The notes under the pieces: generated by a model
Told to the model about the DNA's origin: nothing
The model's database searches: none
Seen by the model: only the letters and a program-made list of their open reading frames with translations
From: Fomes fomentarius
Taxonomy: Eukaryota; Basidiomycota; Agaricomycetes; Polyporales; Polyporaceae
Length of the DNA: 64,000 bases
Direction: 5' to 3'
Assembly (NCBI GenBank): GCA_022606135.1
Contig: JABYQN010000008.1
Location: 992,001 to 1,056,000 of the forward strand
In this document: positions 45,892 to 57,711 of the stretch, in pieces
How positions within the stretch are numbered: position 1 is the first letter of the stretch
How the letters are laid out: each line of letters opens with the position of its first letter
Translations under genes and position numbers: made by a program

Positions 45892-46842
45892 TTATGTGCG
45901 CAACCACGCCGTCTTCGCCAGCTTTTTCTGACGTTTCTGCTCCCTGAATCGATCCTGTGTCCCTTGCAATCAGCATACCGCGACACCGGGGAACAAACCG
46001 TCAGACCCTCGCAAATGGCGACTCACCAGGTCCTTCTTTGTGGGCTTCTTCCGCTTCCTGCTTTCCTCCTCCTGTGCCTCTTCCAGCTTCCGCTTCTCGA
46101 CCTCGTGTTCCCACGCGTTGACATCGAAGTAAAACTCGCTCATCCGCTTGGCCCGTTCGTACTCGGACAAGTGCGTTGGGTCGCGTGCGTCCGGGCGAGC
46201 GAATGCGCCAGTGCGCGAGTTGAACTTCGCCGTGTATGTGAATGCGCCGGGAGCTGTGCCTGAAGTTGCGAGGGAGGGGTCGAGATGCGCGAGCGCAGGG
46301 TCGATGCCCTGCTCTGCTGCGGCAGCGTAGATGTCATACTGCGAAGACGACGCGCCAGGTGCTTGAGTCGCATCAGAGGAAGAGGCAGAATCATTGTGTA
46401 CGTTGGACGGGCCTGCCTCGGCGTCGGGCTGAAGAGGATTGACCCATGTGGTTTCGTGCGTGACCGAGTTGTAAAAGTAGTACGCGTTGTGTGCGGGTGA
46501 CCAGACAGCCTGCCAGCTGCTTTCCGGGGCAGCAGTGGACACAGAGGCAAAAGTAGAGGTAGAATTAAACGCAGCAGAGGTCTCAGGGGAAGAGGTAGAG
46601 GGAGATTCAGAGGCAGAACGGGAAGCTGAGGCATCGTTTGCCTGCGAGTCGTGCGCGGCTTCCGAAGTTATGGGGTCGCTTTCTGGCGTTTCTTCCGCTT
46701 GCTGCGAGTTGTCATGATTGGGTGAGGTCGGGCTGTGCTCAGCCGGGGAGGCAGCGTCGGGGGCGGGGGATGAGGTACGGGACATGGTCAAGGTCAGAGG
46801 CAAGGGGTATTCAAACTCCGCCATGCTCTGCTTGGCATCCAT
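45892..46842 (-). CDS. WW-domain protein
   Basis: Two exons (46027-46842, 45892-45954) join in phase, 292 aa from ATG 46842; in-frame ATGs at 46824 and 46785 are alternative starts. The first 100 residues are Ser/Pro/Ala/Glu-rich and disordered. A WW domain at about residues 107-136 has both Trp (SSWQAVW, ETTWVNP) and the Tyr-Tyr-Phe strand (NAYYFYNSVTH); it binds proline-rich ligands. The C-terminal part, FTYTAKFNSRTGAFA, SEYERAKRMSEFYFDVNAWE, then a basic helix KKPTKKDLDRFREQKRQKK and the terminal KTAWLRT, is a conserved layout in fungal WW proteins of unknown function, probably nuclear or RNA-linked. The tiny last exon (21 codons) is assigned because it restores that conserved tail. It is divergent to the USP gene, 318 bp away. 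Confidence 0.85.
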
Positions 46843-47160
46843 CCCCGGTACACGGCGCGCTCACCTCCGTCCACGACGACGACCATCTTCAACCCAGAAT
46901 CAGATCGAAGAACGAGCCCGGAGCACTGTCTGGTACTAGCTGAAGCAGGCTAGCCACCAAAGCTCTCCCATTACAGGAAACAGTGGTCGTCCGACCTTGT
47001 ACCCAGAAGGCACCCCAGAGAGGCACGGAATACACAAGGTGCGTGGAGGGCATGAGGTTCCTTGATATTGTGTACATATTGAATATGCTGTAGAGGCTCA
47101 GAGACTCCAGTCTCACTGTCTTGTCGTTCATACAACCCCTCCTCTCAACTTCGAGACACA
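46843..47160. promoter_or_regulatory. divergent promoter region (WW protein / USP)
   Basis: 318 bp between two outward-facing start codons. No clear TATA element; likely shared regulatory DNA. Confidence 0.5.
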
Positions 47161-48319
47161 ATGACTGATATCTCCACTCCGGAACGCCCTCACCACATTC
47201 CCCTTCCCCCGCCTCTGCGTTCGGCGATGAAACACTCGTCATCCCGGCCGAGTACACCCAACCAAGGACCCTTATTTTCACCGCTGTCACCGCCCATAGG
47301 TCCCATTCCTCTGTCACCCGCTGCCCCTTCAGTGTTCGTGCCGACCTTTGGCCACACTTCTCCCTACAGTTCTGCAAACCCTTCCTCATCCGTGGTTACT
47401 ATCGGTTCTCCAAATGTCCCTCCTTCACCTCTCATCGCTGCACAAGGATACACACCAAAGGTCTCCTTTGATACGCTCGAGAACCCGCAAGCTAGCATGT
47501 TCTCATACACCCTTCATGTACAAAGCGAAGGCTATTCTCGAACGCGTAGTACGCGTGTCTTCCTATGCGCCTCCAGCCCAGATGAGAGTGGCAGCGCAGC
47601 CCTCGAGTGGTGTCTGGAGTCCCTCGTGCAAGACGGCGACGAGCTTGTCGTCTTCCGTGGCATCGACCCCGACGATTTCGGTATGTCCGTCCCACCACCG
47701 CCTTGGCGCACGTTCATTAGTACTGAATGGTCTACGTAACCATCACACACAAACGCGATTGCAGCGGACAAGGACCACGACCAATACCGCGAAGACGCAC
47801 GCGAGCTCATGCGGATAATCCAGGAGAAGTGCGTCGAATACGACCCCGAGCGCAAGCTCTCGATCATCGTAGAGTACATTGCGGGAAGGGTCACACAGAC
47901 GATTGACCGTCTGATTGCATTGTACCGTCCCGACTCTGTCGTCGTCGGCACGCGCGGCCAGCGAAGCGTGATGCAAGCGTGGGCCGGCGCGTTTGGTGCG
48001 CCAGGCGTTGGGAGTGTGTCCAAGTACGTTCTCAAAGGGCTTGAGTGAATCTATCTGACACTTGTATGGTATTTCCGCAGGTACTGCCTAAGTCATTCTC
48101 CCGTTCCGGTCATTGTCATACGCCCGGAGAGCAAGGTTCGCAAGTCGATGGCCAAGCGGCGTGCGAACCCGAAACGCGGACAACACTTCGATGAGTGCGT
48201 TGCATTCTGTATGCTTTCTCCATGTTGACAGCTCTGACTGGTACAGTGATAGGCTCGCAAAGACGAAGACGAATAACGGACATTTATCTGTACCCATGTT
48301 CTCGGCACTTACACGATGA
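47161..48319 (+). CDS. universal stress protein (UspA-fold) with disordered N-terminus
   Basis: Four exons (47161-47680, 47765-48023, 48081-48194, 48247-48319) join in phase to 321 aa. Residues 1-95 are Pro/Ser-rich (SRPSTPNQGPLFSPLSPP), with many Ser-Pro sites. The UspA-type nucleotide-binding fold follows: strand RVFLCASSPDESGSAALEW, DELVVFRGID, an acidic helix, KLSIIVEYIAG, then the ATP-binding segment VVGTRG followed by GSVSKYCLSHSPVPVIVIRP, which matches the G-2X-G-9X-G(S/T) motif loosely. The tail KSMAKRRANPKRGQHFD is conserved among fungal USPs. Such proteins respond to nutrient and oxidative stress; the exact role here is unknown. Confidence 0.88.
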
Positions 48320-48647
48320 TCGAGTGCTGTTTGCATGCACATTGGGTCTGATATACCATGGGGTCCCGAAAGACATCAATACATATATGTACTTACATCT
48401 GTAATAACGCGCGTTTCCATGTCCTCTGTGCTCTCTTCCTTTCCTTCGCAGGGTACCACTCTTTCGGCCTACACCAACCGAGATATTGGATGCTGGTTGT
48501 TTGCAAAACGAAAGTCCCTGATTATTGCAAAAGGTACTGGCAAAGTTAGTCAAAGCGGGGGGAGTATGCTCGGCCTCTGCGCCATTGCCAGTTACCGGGA
48601 CCCTACCATCGAGATCGACAATCGAGCGGCCCCAAAACATTTCGCCT
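48320..48647. other. intergenic region, no gene seen
   Basis: 3' flank of the USP gene; includes the Pol III terminator of the tRNA-Gly gene at 48634-48637. Confidence 0.5.
48634..48637 (-). terminator. Pol III terminator of tRNA-Gly
   Basis: TTTT on the minus strand, 10 nt past the tRNA 3' end. Confidence 0.65.
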
Positions 48648-48718
48648 TGCATTAAGGGGGAATCGAACCCCCGGCGGGTCGATGGCAACGACCCAGGTTA
48701 CCACTACCCCATTAATGC
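48648..48718 (-). tRNA. tRNA-Gly (anticodon GCC)
   Basis: The reverse strand gives a 71-nt cloverleaf: acceptor GCATTAA/TTAATGC, D arm with GGGTAGTGGTAA, anticodon stem GGTCG/CGACC with loop TTGCCAT, T arm GGGGG-TTCGATT-CCCCC. GCC reads GGC/GGT (Gly). No intron. Confidence 0.95.
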
Positions 48719-48988
48719 GTTAATAATAATTTTAATGTTGCAACCTACGAGTAGTTTTATTAAGCCTGCAAATACCAACACCTCGATGTCGCACATTTAA
48801 TTCCCCAGAATTCAGGATTCGCCCGGATGTTATCGACTATCTGGGATGGCCGGATGATGGTAAAAATGGCGGCTAGATGTGCCCAAGATGGCTATTTGAG
48901 GGCAAGAAATAGGCTTTTCTCAAGGATGCGCGGAGGAAATTCCCGGCAGAGATCCTGGACATTCCAAAGTATCCCTTCTACTCTCACT

Positions 48989-50751
48989 ATGGCAGCCGCG
49001 CATTCCTCCATCCCAAAGGCGGGCTCATCTTCCACAGAGTCTGTAGAAAAGAGGCCTTCTTCGTCATTGATTGGTGCACCGGCGCAGCGAAGTCAGAGTA
49101 GCAGGAAGGGCAAGCGGGCATGGAGGAAAAATGTTAACCTCGACGATCTGGAGGAGGGCTTGGAGGAACTGCGGGCAGAGGAGCGGGTTGCTGGGTATGT
49201 TCCATCTACACATTGCTACTCCGGAGCCGTAGAGGGGACTGAACTTGAACATCAATCATCAGAACCGCTTTGCAGAAGAGGAAGGATGAGGAGTTGTTCC
49301 AAGTTGATGTCACCGGAGACGATAAAAGTACGTTTTCGATGCAGCATATGCACCCACAAACCTTTGCCCAGCACAATTGCAGACAGATGCTAACTTCACT
49401 TCCCGTGTACAGTTCGGGAGACTTTACCCAAGTTCTCGGAACGGGTCCTCACTTCTACGAAAATCCTCTCCCAGCGATCTGCTGTCCCCGCCGTTTTTTC
49501 GCGCGCGGCTGAGAAGGCGGCGGTTGGGACGAAACGCAAAGTAGTCACGCAAGATGAGAAGAGCAGACTACTGAAGTTGGGCAAGCGGCTGCGGAAGGGG
49601 CCTTTCAACGCTTATGTAGACCCCAATCAGGTCGGTGAGGGCAGTGCACCGCTGGAACTTAGCGAGGCGGCGAAGAAGGCGGGAACGTACGATGTGTGGG
49701 CGGAAGAGACTCCGGATCGGGTTTTTGTGAAGGTGCGACTACAGTCCTCTGTCGCGAGCAATCATGCTTAATCTCGCGGTACATAGGCCCCTCAAACCCA
49801 ACACCCTCGTTCGCTCATCGCGCTCCCTGCCGTACCCTCCCCCCATGAAGGGACGTCGTACAACCCCCCAGTCATTGCCCACCAAGATCTCTTGCGGGTA
49901 GCGTATGAGATCGAGGAGCAGAAGCTCAAGGGCGCAGACGCACTTCAGGAGATAAAGGCGAAGATGGAGAAGGCGCGGACAATTGCTACAGTGGAAGCGG
50001 TCGCGGGTGCTGTTGAGGGTATCGCTCCAGGCATGAAGGTTGATGAGGCAGTAGACGTAAAAGCGGACGAGGACGAGAGTTCTGCAGAACCTCTGCCCCC
50101 GAAAAAGACACCGGGACGTAAGACGAAGCAGCAGCGCAAGAAGGCAGAACGACTCCGGGCTGAGGTACGCTCCATCCCTTGATACATATTCTCACCCTGA
50201 GCCGATCCTCGCGGACTTTGTAGAAACGGGCTGTAGCAGAGAAGGTCGCGCGAAAGCGTCTACTTGCGACCGTCGACGCTGCGAAGTCATTCCGGAAATC
50301 TCTCGCTCGCGACCTCGCAGCGCGAGAACGACTCCGTCTCGAGCGCCAGCTTGCTACACAGGCGAAGCTCAGCCGGGGTCTGGCAGGTCAGAAGGTCGGA
50401 AAGCACAAGGTACCCGAAGGCGAGATCGACCTCCAGCTGGGTGAGGAGCTGAGCGAAAGCCTACGCGGTCTCAAGGTAAGAAATCAGTTCTTCAGGCTCC
50501 ATTGGGTATTGGTTAACCAACACCGTCGCCATGTTCAGCCCGAAGGGAACCTGTTCAAGGACCGCTTCCTCAGCATGCAACATCGCGCGCTGGTCGAGCC
50601 GCGTGCAGGCGTTCCGTACGTCCTCATTGATTTCCCATATCTTCTGGGATGGTACTTATCGTGGGCGCCGCCTTGCAGCGCCAAGAAGCAGACGCGCAAG
50701 ACAAAAGAATACGAGAAGCACTCGTATAAGAAGTTCGACCGTGATTATTGA
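48989..50751 (+). CDS. NOP53: ribosome biogenesis factor Nop53 (GLTSCR2/PICT1 family)
   Basis: Nop53 is a nucleolar protein that recruits the exosome helicase Mtr4 to pre-60S particles for 5.8S rRNA 3' processing. Seven exons (48989-49194, 49263-49327, 49413-49732, 49787-50164, 50224-50475, 50539-50615, 50679-50751) join in phase to 456 aa. Family marks are the N-terminal SSRKGKRAWRKNVNLDDLEE, the KRLRKGPFNAYVDP and TYDVWAEETPDRV segments, HEGTSYNPPVIAHQDLL, a Lys/Arg/Glu-rich coiled coil (KKTPGRKTKQQRKKAERLR), and the C-terminal PEGNLFKDRFLSMQHRALVEPR with the closing YKKFDRDY. The start is the first ATG in this frame after a stop-free leader. With eL34 immediately downstream it makes a small ribosome-related neighbourhood, probably by chance. 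Confidence 0.93.
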
Positions 50752-52418
50752 GGGTTGCAAGTGTTCATGGGTCGTCTGCTGTACCATTCCTTGTCCGAAA
50801 TGTGTTCTGGGGTTCGGGCAAACATATATGATATGCGGAACGAACGCCCGCTCTACGCCTGCCAGGCCGTGAATTCTCACTGCCTCTCTCAGCGTCTGCA
50901 TCAGGGTCCGAGAAGTTTGAGAAATATTCAGCAGTGCTTCTAAGTGATCGGGGAACTAGTTGATATGGATAGGAATTGTTGCCGGATAAAAGGAATTCGC
51001 CGACGACCTCTCATGTGGCTAAGTTCAGGAAAGGTTCCATGGGTTCTTCGGTCGGCTACCCCGTTCTCGGATCGGGACCTCTGTACCCACACGTACCCAG
51101 CAGTAAAGTTTGGCCCAAAACTCAGGCGGAGATTCCTTTCTTGTGTCGCGGCTGTTCAGAGGCACCTTGTTCTGACGCTCGCGCGCACGCCAGGAATACA
51201 GGGTGTGATTTGCGCCGTCCACAGCCTTACGGCAGGCGCGATGCGGAGGAGATGGAGACCACGTCTTCGGTGTGCAGCTGGTTGTGTCCGAAGCATGTCA
51301 GCGTGATATGAACGCACCCGCCGAAACCTCCCGACCCAAAAGGGTCGTTGTCAATGTCGGAGGAGTTCGTACATCGTGTGTACATGTGGCGTCGTTGCAA
51401 GAGGTTAGAATCATAACCCACAATGCGTCATTCCGAGGTACGTCAATGGCCGAACGGGTCATAACGGACGAAATACGATTTTGAAATGCCACATGCAGCT
51501 TAACACGATACCACAACGAACGGTTAATGCCGTGATCAGCTAGCCTCGCGGGTAGAGTAGGACGTTGTTGGCGTTATAACCTACTAGTCACCGTCCCTGA
51601 GGCTGTTCGCGTAATATCACCACCTCATACACCCGATGTCGCGCTACGGGATCACAGATATACAACCAGATTCATCGCTCAGAGTAGGATCAGTGTGGTC
51701 GGTGGAGGCAATATATCTCCATAGGGTCCTATCCACGCACAAAGCCCGCAGGGTGTCCTGGGACACTATGGGGCGAGGAGCCTGGAGCCAGGACCCCCCT
51801 GCCGGTGCGAGAGCCCTGCATGCCGAGACAGCCATTTGTAAATTCTATGGACTGGAGACCGGCGGTGAATAACGAGCTAGCCGAAAGAGCAGAGCGCGGT
51901 CAGCGGTTGTCATCGCCCGGTGAGACCTGGGCCATGAAAAATCCGCAGAAATCACAACAGGGAAGGTTGGTAGGCTGAATTCTCACTTCTGCATGTGGAG
52001 AGAATATCCGATAAGTAAGTAGGATCTGCTAGCCGGCGCTCGATCACGTGGTTGTATAAGCTAGCCCCTTCAGCGGGGATTGCCGTGATACTGTGTAGTT
52101 CTTCCAGCCACCCGGCTTGCCTCCTTGGTGGACTATACTCGACAGCGACAGTCCACAGCAAGTTCAAGATCAAGGTATGGCGTTCTGCTGCCCCTACTTT
52201 TCATGAATGTGTACTGAACGTGCTCTTTAGGCAGCCTTCCTTGAAATACGCAAGAGTGAGTTTTCCCATCGATGGACTGTGACCTGAAGTAGGACGGAAG
52301 GCTGGTGCTCCCTGGAGCACTCGACAGGCTGAAGTTGGTCGGGATGGGGTCCAGGGTCGCGCAGTGAGGTTCATGAGTTGAGAAGTCGGTGCTGAACGTA
52401 CGCCCTCGCAGTTCAACA
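50752..52418. other. 1.7 kb without a recognisable gene
   Basis: No frame has a family signature. The part after about 52100 should hold the eL34 promoter and leader, and a leader intron is plausible because long AG/GT pairs occur just before the ATG. Confidence 0.45.
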
Positions 52419-52875
52419 ATGGCCCAACGCGTTACTCTTCGCAAGCGCACACCTTACAACACCACCTCCAACCGCCGTCGGGTGGTGAAGACGCCAGGTG
52501 GCAAGCTTGTCTACCACCACCTTAAAAAGCTCGCCACCTCGCCGAAGTGTGGAGACTGTGGTATCGCGCTGCCCGGTGTACGTCTCGCTCAGTGCGCACA
52601 TGAAGCATAAATTCAGCATCATATCTCTCTATACAGGTCCCAGCCCTCCGTCCTCGCCAATATGCTACGATCTCGAAGACGAGCAAGACTGTAAGCAGGG
52701 CGTACGGTGGTTCACGATGCGCTTCATGCGTAAAGTCCCGGTACGTCTCGTCTGCTGTTATGAACTTCTTGCCTCTCACTATACGTCTTCCAGAGTTCTC
52801 CGGGCATTCCTTGTTGAGGAGGCCAAGATCGTCAAGAGGGTGATCAAGTCACAGGAGAAAGGTGGCCGCAAGTAG
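52419..52875 (+). CDS. RPL34: 60S ribosomal protein eL34
   Basis: Large-subunit cytosolic ribosomal protein. Three exons (52419-52577, 52637-52740, 52794-52875) join in phase to 114 aa, the usual size. The N-terminus MAQRVTLRKRTPYNTTSN, PGGKLVYHHLKKLA, the zinc-binding pairs CGDC and CASC, and the C-terminal RAFLVEEAKIVKRVIKSQ match fungal eL34 throughout. The ATG lies in a good context (CAACAATGGCC). Confidence 0.97.
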
Positions 52876-53392
52876 ATGCTGCTGTGTGTACATGCGGATC
52901 TGTATTCTCTCATTCTACGACTGGCTGTGGGGCAGACGGTTCCTCCCTGTCTTGATGCACCACGACGCCATGCCATTATCACTCACTCTACATCATGCAT
53001 TGTACTGCTTACTGTCGCAAACAAAATCAAGACCGATGAGGTCGGTATGCGGTATCGTTCGGCTTTGTGCGATTCTTCGCGAATGTATGATGATCGAGGT
53101 TCGGTCGCTCTTCTCATCCGCGCTGGAGCGCTCAACACTCGGCGGTGGCTTCTGCTTTAAGATTCATGTCGGGCACATGGCGTTTTCAGCTGCCCCAACT
53201 TGATCATACAGTGTCTCACCGCGTGTTCAACGTTTATGAGTCAGCTGGACTACCAGTGCCGTCGAGGAGAACGTTGTTCTTGAGTCCTGCACGAGTCTGC
53301 CAACTGCCATTATCGATCTATTTGGTTGGATCTTGCCATCTAGCTACTTTGGCATTCTCATTCGCCACCCTCCCTCCTTGTTCACGATCAGG
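52876..53392. other. intergenic region before the phosphatase gene
   Basis: Contains the eL34 3' end and the phosphatase promoter. No gene seen. Confidence 0.5.
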
Positions 53393-54642
53393 ATGGCTGC
53401 CCGCCTAAGCATTCGAGAGGACTACGCTAGCTTGCTCGACAAGTATGATACCTGGCTCTTTGACTGTGATGGGGTCCTCTGGCAGGGAGACAAGTTGATC
53501 GACGGCGCGACGGACGTCTTGCAGTTGCTCCGGCATCACAGTGCGTTCACCTTCCTCAGGTCCATTGTGAGAGGCTTTGAGCTCAAGCCGCGCGTCGCAA
53601 GAGAAATCGGTGCTGTTCGTGACGAATAATGCGACGAAGTCGAGGAAGAACTATAAGAAGAAGTTCGACTCGCTCGGGGTCGAGGCGCATGTGGTACGTG
53701 TGCTCTCTTCTGCTCAGTGTACACAGCCAGTGAAGGTGGATAGCTGAGGATGCGTGCTTAGGATGAGATCTATGGTTCTGCATTCGCGGCTGCGGTGTAC
53801 ATCTCGTCGGTGATCAAGATGCCCAAAGATAAGAAGGTGTACGTGATAGGCATGGCTGGGCTCGAGGAAGAGCTCCAAGAGGAGGGCATCACATACATTG
53901 GCGGTACAGTGGGTAACAAGTATGTGCACCTGCATTAACCCATCCAACTGACCCAACTGCCGCTCTACATACAGGATCCCGCGGACAACAGCCTCGAGAA
54001 TTTCTCACTCAAGAACTGGACCCCCGACCCAACAGTAGGCGCGGTGCTCTGCGGGCTCGACACCTCTATCAACTACACAAAGCTCTCCAAGGCATTCAAC
54101 TACCTCCTGCGTAACGAGGGCTGCGAGTTTCTTGTCACAAACGAGGACAGCACGTACCCCACCGCGGAGGGCCTTCTTCCTGGTGCGGGCTCAGTAAGCG
54201 CCCCGCTACGTTTCGCCCTCGGGCGCGATCCGGTGGCAATCGGGAAACCTAAGAGCACGATGCTGGACTGCATCAAGGCGAAGTAAGCTTTGATCATCCA
54301 AGTGTTTGAAGTTGCGTTTGGGGGTGAGATGTGTGTGGCGAGCAGAAGCTGATGCTGATGTGTTTGTTGCCTTGCGTTGTAGGCATGCTCTCGACCCGAA
54401 GCGGACGATCATGGTTGGGGACCGCCTTAACACCGATATCGAGTTTGGGAAGGCAGGCGGGCTGGCGACCCTGCTGGTCCTCACAGGTGCGTTCCGCGCC
54501 TCGTGTGCTTGAAGTTCATGGAGATTTCAAACATGATCCTGCAGGCATCACGAAGGAAAACGAAATTACAGGACCAAACGCGTCACCTACTGTCCCAGAC
54601 TATGTGACCAACTCGATCGGAGACCTGCGTGCACTCCTCTGA
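53393..54642 (+). CDS. HAD-family phosphatase (PHO13/phosphoglycolate phosphatase type)
   Basis: Enzymes of this type remove phosphate from 2-phosphoglycolate and other toxic glycolytic side products; they are often named 4-nitrophenylphosphatase. Six exons (53393-53540, 53602-53693, 53762-53908, 53975-54282, 54383-54486, 54545-54642) join in phase to 298 aa, the family size. HAD motif I is FDCDGVLW with nucleophile Asp24 and acid/base Asp26; motif II is [12 protein letters not shown]; the cap domain includes [14 protein letters not shown] and [11 protein letters not shown]; motif III Lys is in AIGKPK; and motif IV is [12 protein letters not shown]. All catalytic residues are present. No targeting signal; cytosolic. 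It converges with PIG-F, with 187 bp between stop codons. Confidence 0.95.
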
Positions 54643-54829
54643 TGTCCAGAGTCGTGGAAACGGGGGCCATGCGGACGAGGGCAAAGGTGAGACGAAGCCG
54701 GATATTAAGTTTGTATAATCCTAGATCGGAAAGCAAGCGGGAGTACTGCTTAGACGGCGTAGAACCTAGATATAGAAGAACATCGCCGTAGAACGGGGAG
54801 AAGCTGCACGCTGCAACCATCATCCAGTT

Positions 54830-56030
54830 TCACGACCTCTTGGATTTGACATTCTCGTCCTTTGCGCCAGGCCGCGACGAAGTTTGTTGGGCTTGTTCCG
54901 CCTGACGACCTGCCTGGGCCAGCTCGACAGTCGCGCTGACTACCAAGGCGACGAGGGATCCGGCAATGAAGCCTCCCATAGCACCAAACGTCGGCGTGAG
55001 AGGCCAAGCCTTTTCCGCATTCCACGGCAGGAACGCATGGTATTATTATATAGCATCAGAAGAGTAGAGAAGGAGACGCACCTGCCACGGACGCTCCCAG
55101 TCGAGTCCTATTGGGATCGCCCCTGCCCAACAGCCTACGATCGCGCCTACTGCTGGGTAGACAAGCGCGCGCTCGGCGGGGGTACGTGGGCTACATCAGC
55201 GGGGTCGCACGTTAGTTGAGCGTGAGGCTATTTGACTCTGACCAAGGAGTGAGAACATACGAGAGTTCGGCAAAGAGACGGATCCAAGTGAGCCTGGTGA
55301 CCAACGCAGGGCTCCCGGACCCGAGTAAAGGTGGTCCGAATGTATACGCGGGTGGCAGGACGGTCAGGATAGCGAGTAATAGGCTCATAGCGTATGTATG
55401 GAGAGGTTGACTATTCGAACGTCAGGAAGCTGCAGATGTGGAATTCAAAAACGCTAATACCGACCTGGTCAGAGGTGCTCCGAATAGTATGGTGATTACA
55501 TAGAACGCGAGGGATGCAGCAACAGTTGTGGCAGCCGTTTGACCAGATAGCTGAAGACATATTCAGTCTAATACCATGCTCCATGATGGACGCAGACGCA
55601 CCACGACGCGCTGTCGCTTCCACTCGTTGCTCTCAGAATGTTTATGAAGGGGATCCACGTTGCCAGACTTCCTTGGTCGACCGTCCACAGACCACTTCCG
55701 GAGCCAACTCGCCCACCAGCTCTGGACGAGAAGGGCCCCCGCACACATCCATCCAACCGTCCGCACCGGGTTCTCGGTTAGCAGCTCCGCAATGTCGCGC
55801 GATGACTTGTGTTCACCGGTTGTTGAATCGCCCCATGGGGCCAAGGAGGAGAGGGATGTCCCTGGTAATATAAGGGCGCAGAATGCGAGGAGAGATGTGT
55901 GAACGCCGACAATGGAGGTATAACGCGCGAAGGGGAAATATGTCGAGGTTTCCGTGCGCGTAGACGATTGTGTTTGTGTGCTGGGTGTGCTCGTGCTCGT
56001 GCTCGTTGTTTTTCCTTTGCGCGCAGGCAT
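54830..56030 (-). CDS. GPI11: PIG-F/GPI11, GPI-ethanolamine-phosphate transferase subunit
   Basis: PIG-F is an ER membrane partner that stabilises the enzymes adding ethanolamine phosphate to GPI anchors. The minus-strand gene starts at ATG 56030 (MPARKGKTTSTST) and ends at TGA 54830, in five or so exons. Membrane segments are readable in order: SIVGVHTSLLAFCALILPG, VGWMCAGALLVQSWWASW, TVAASLAFYVITILFG, LLLAILTVLPPAYTFGPPLL, then the family signature PRTPAERALVYPAVGAIVG followed by CWAGAIPIGLDWERPWQ, and finally WPLTPTFGAMGGFIAGSL. The signature is diagnostic. The boundaries of the exons between 55250 and 55620 were not fixed base by base. It supplies anchors for proteins such as the CFEM protein in this window. 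Confidence 0.9.
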
Positions 56031-57711
56031 GGCGGACGAAGAGGAAGTGGAAGGAAGCAGACAGATGAACACGCAGCGCGTCTCGCACACGTCGAACTCT
56101 GCACACACCAGGTACACACCGTCACTCAACTCGCACTCTCGGACTCGCTATCATTGTTCAATTCATCGAGCTACGGGCCGCTCGACTTCGTCGCTCAGGC
56201 TAGAGCCCTCAGGAGACATCATCGAACACTAATTATCGGAATCCGAGCCGACAAAGCCATCCAAGGCCCGGGTACTCTGCACACGCCATCTTCTATAGTG
56301 ATCTCTGCAAATCCTGAATGCTGTTGGATTAGTCTGTGCTAAGAATCAAGAGTGGTACGTAAAGCCGTTGTACGTTTGAGTTACCGGGCTGGTCCATCAG
56401 CTACTGTTACATGGTGGGCAGTTGGACCTTACCACTTGACTTCGAACGACCACCTCCCCTCCGTGTCTATCGCATCCGTCAACCTATCCTCGGCTCGAAC
56501 TTCCGCAATTCTGAAACAACTACCACCCAGGCGCGACAGGTAAGGTTGCGGTGACGCTGAATGGGAGAACGACTCGGTGTGAGGGTCCGAGTCGCTTGCT
56601 CATCGCCTCGTACCGCTGTCCGACAGCTCGAGGCCTCGCTATATGCTTTAGGTTCTGCCATTGCTTGCGTCTGCTGCGTTCTTGGAGGCTTCCTGAACCC
56701 TAAGGCGACATGTTAGAGGGACCATTTTCATGCATCGACGCGTATGTCGTCCTGCCAGCTGGAGCCGCAGCGTCCGGGCCTGTGCCAATCAATCCAGCAC
56801 CATCATCTCCCATGCCATAGAGGCCAACTGTGTGACCGGTGCGCCCAATGTCCTTCTGACCAATACATTTTGCGGCACGTTGCGGACGCTGGACTGCGAA
56901 GATCCCTTTGGTGCGCTCGCATACATCCATCGGAACTCGCCCTCAGCAACTGATATTCTATACTTGCATGCGTGGGTTGGACTCAGATGCTGTCCATCAG
57001 GAGAGCAGCCACCCTGGCCTCATGGTGCGCATCTTTCCCCCCCGCAAGCCGCGGTAAATTTGCTCACGTTCGACTTTTGCCCCAATTTTCCGTGTCAAGG
57101 TACGCGCGCTCCGCTCCAACCTCGGAGGACCCTCGCCTGCCATCGACGTTGTCGGCGAGCACGGCGAAGGCACCAACACGCCCATCGGGTGACGACTGGT
57201 TGGGAATGTCTTTCACTCTCCAAGACCCCCTGTGCGCGGCGAAGCACCATGTCCGTACCGCTTCCCGGGCAGCGTGGTATGCACGTTGGCCTCAGGTCGT
57301 CTTATCACCCTCGCTAAGTGTGTTTGCTAACGTATATTCTCTTGCTGGTCTGACCCTGCGAAAGAACCAACATACCATAGTACACGAGCGTTTAATCATC
57401 GTCCCGAGTACAAGGACGTCAGCAGTACTCAAAAGGTATGTTGCGACCAATTGGTGTATGCTGTGGCGCCCTGCATGTTCCCATCGAAGCAGCCCCAAAC
57501 CTCAAATCTCCAGAACAACTTAGTGTGTTCTGAATGGCGACCCCCACTCATTATCACTGGACGAGTCGTCGAGTTCTTCGACATTACAGCTATGTGTCCG
57601 TCTACGATCACTTCATGGCTATAGTTGGGCTACGCGAGGCCTCCGAGAGAACCGAGCTTGTTGCATCTAGTCCGTTCTATCGTCGCCTTCGTTTCTGTGG
57701 ACGCCTGCGCA
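56031..57711. other. 1.7 kb without a clear gene
   Basis: The part next to 56030 is the PIG-F promoter. Open frames of up to 195 aa occur on the plus strand between 56730 and 57520, and one segment (CVTGAPNVLLTNTFCGTLR) looks coding-like, but I could not join exons or name a family. It may be an unrecognised or decayed gene. Confidence 0.4.

Noticed and set aside
48989..52875. Operon-like Nop53-eL34 unit
   Set aside because: Same strand and related function, but 1.7 kb apart in a eukaryotic genome; no sign of joint transcription.
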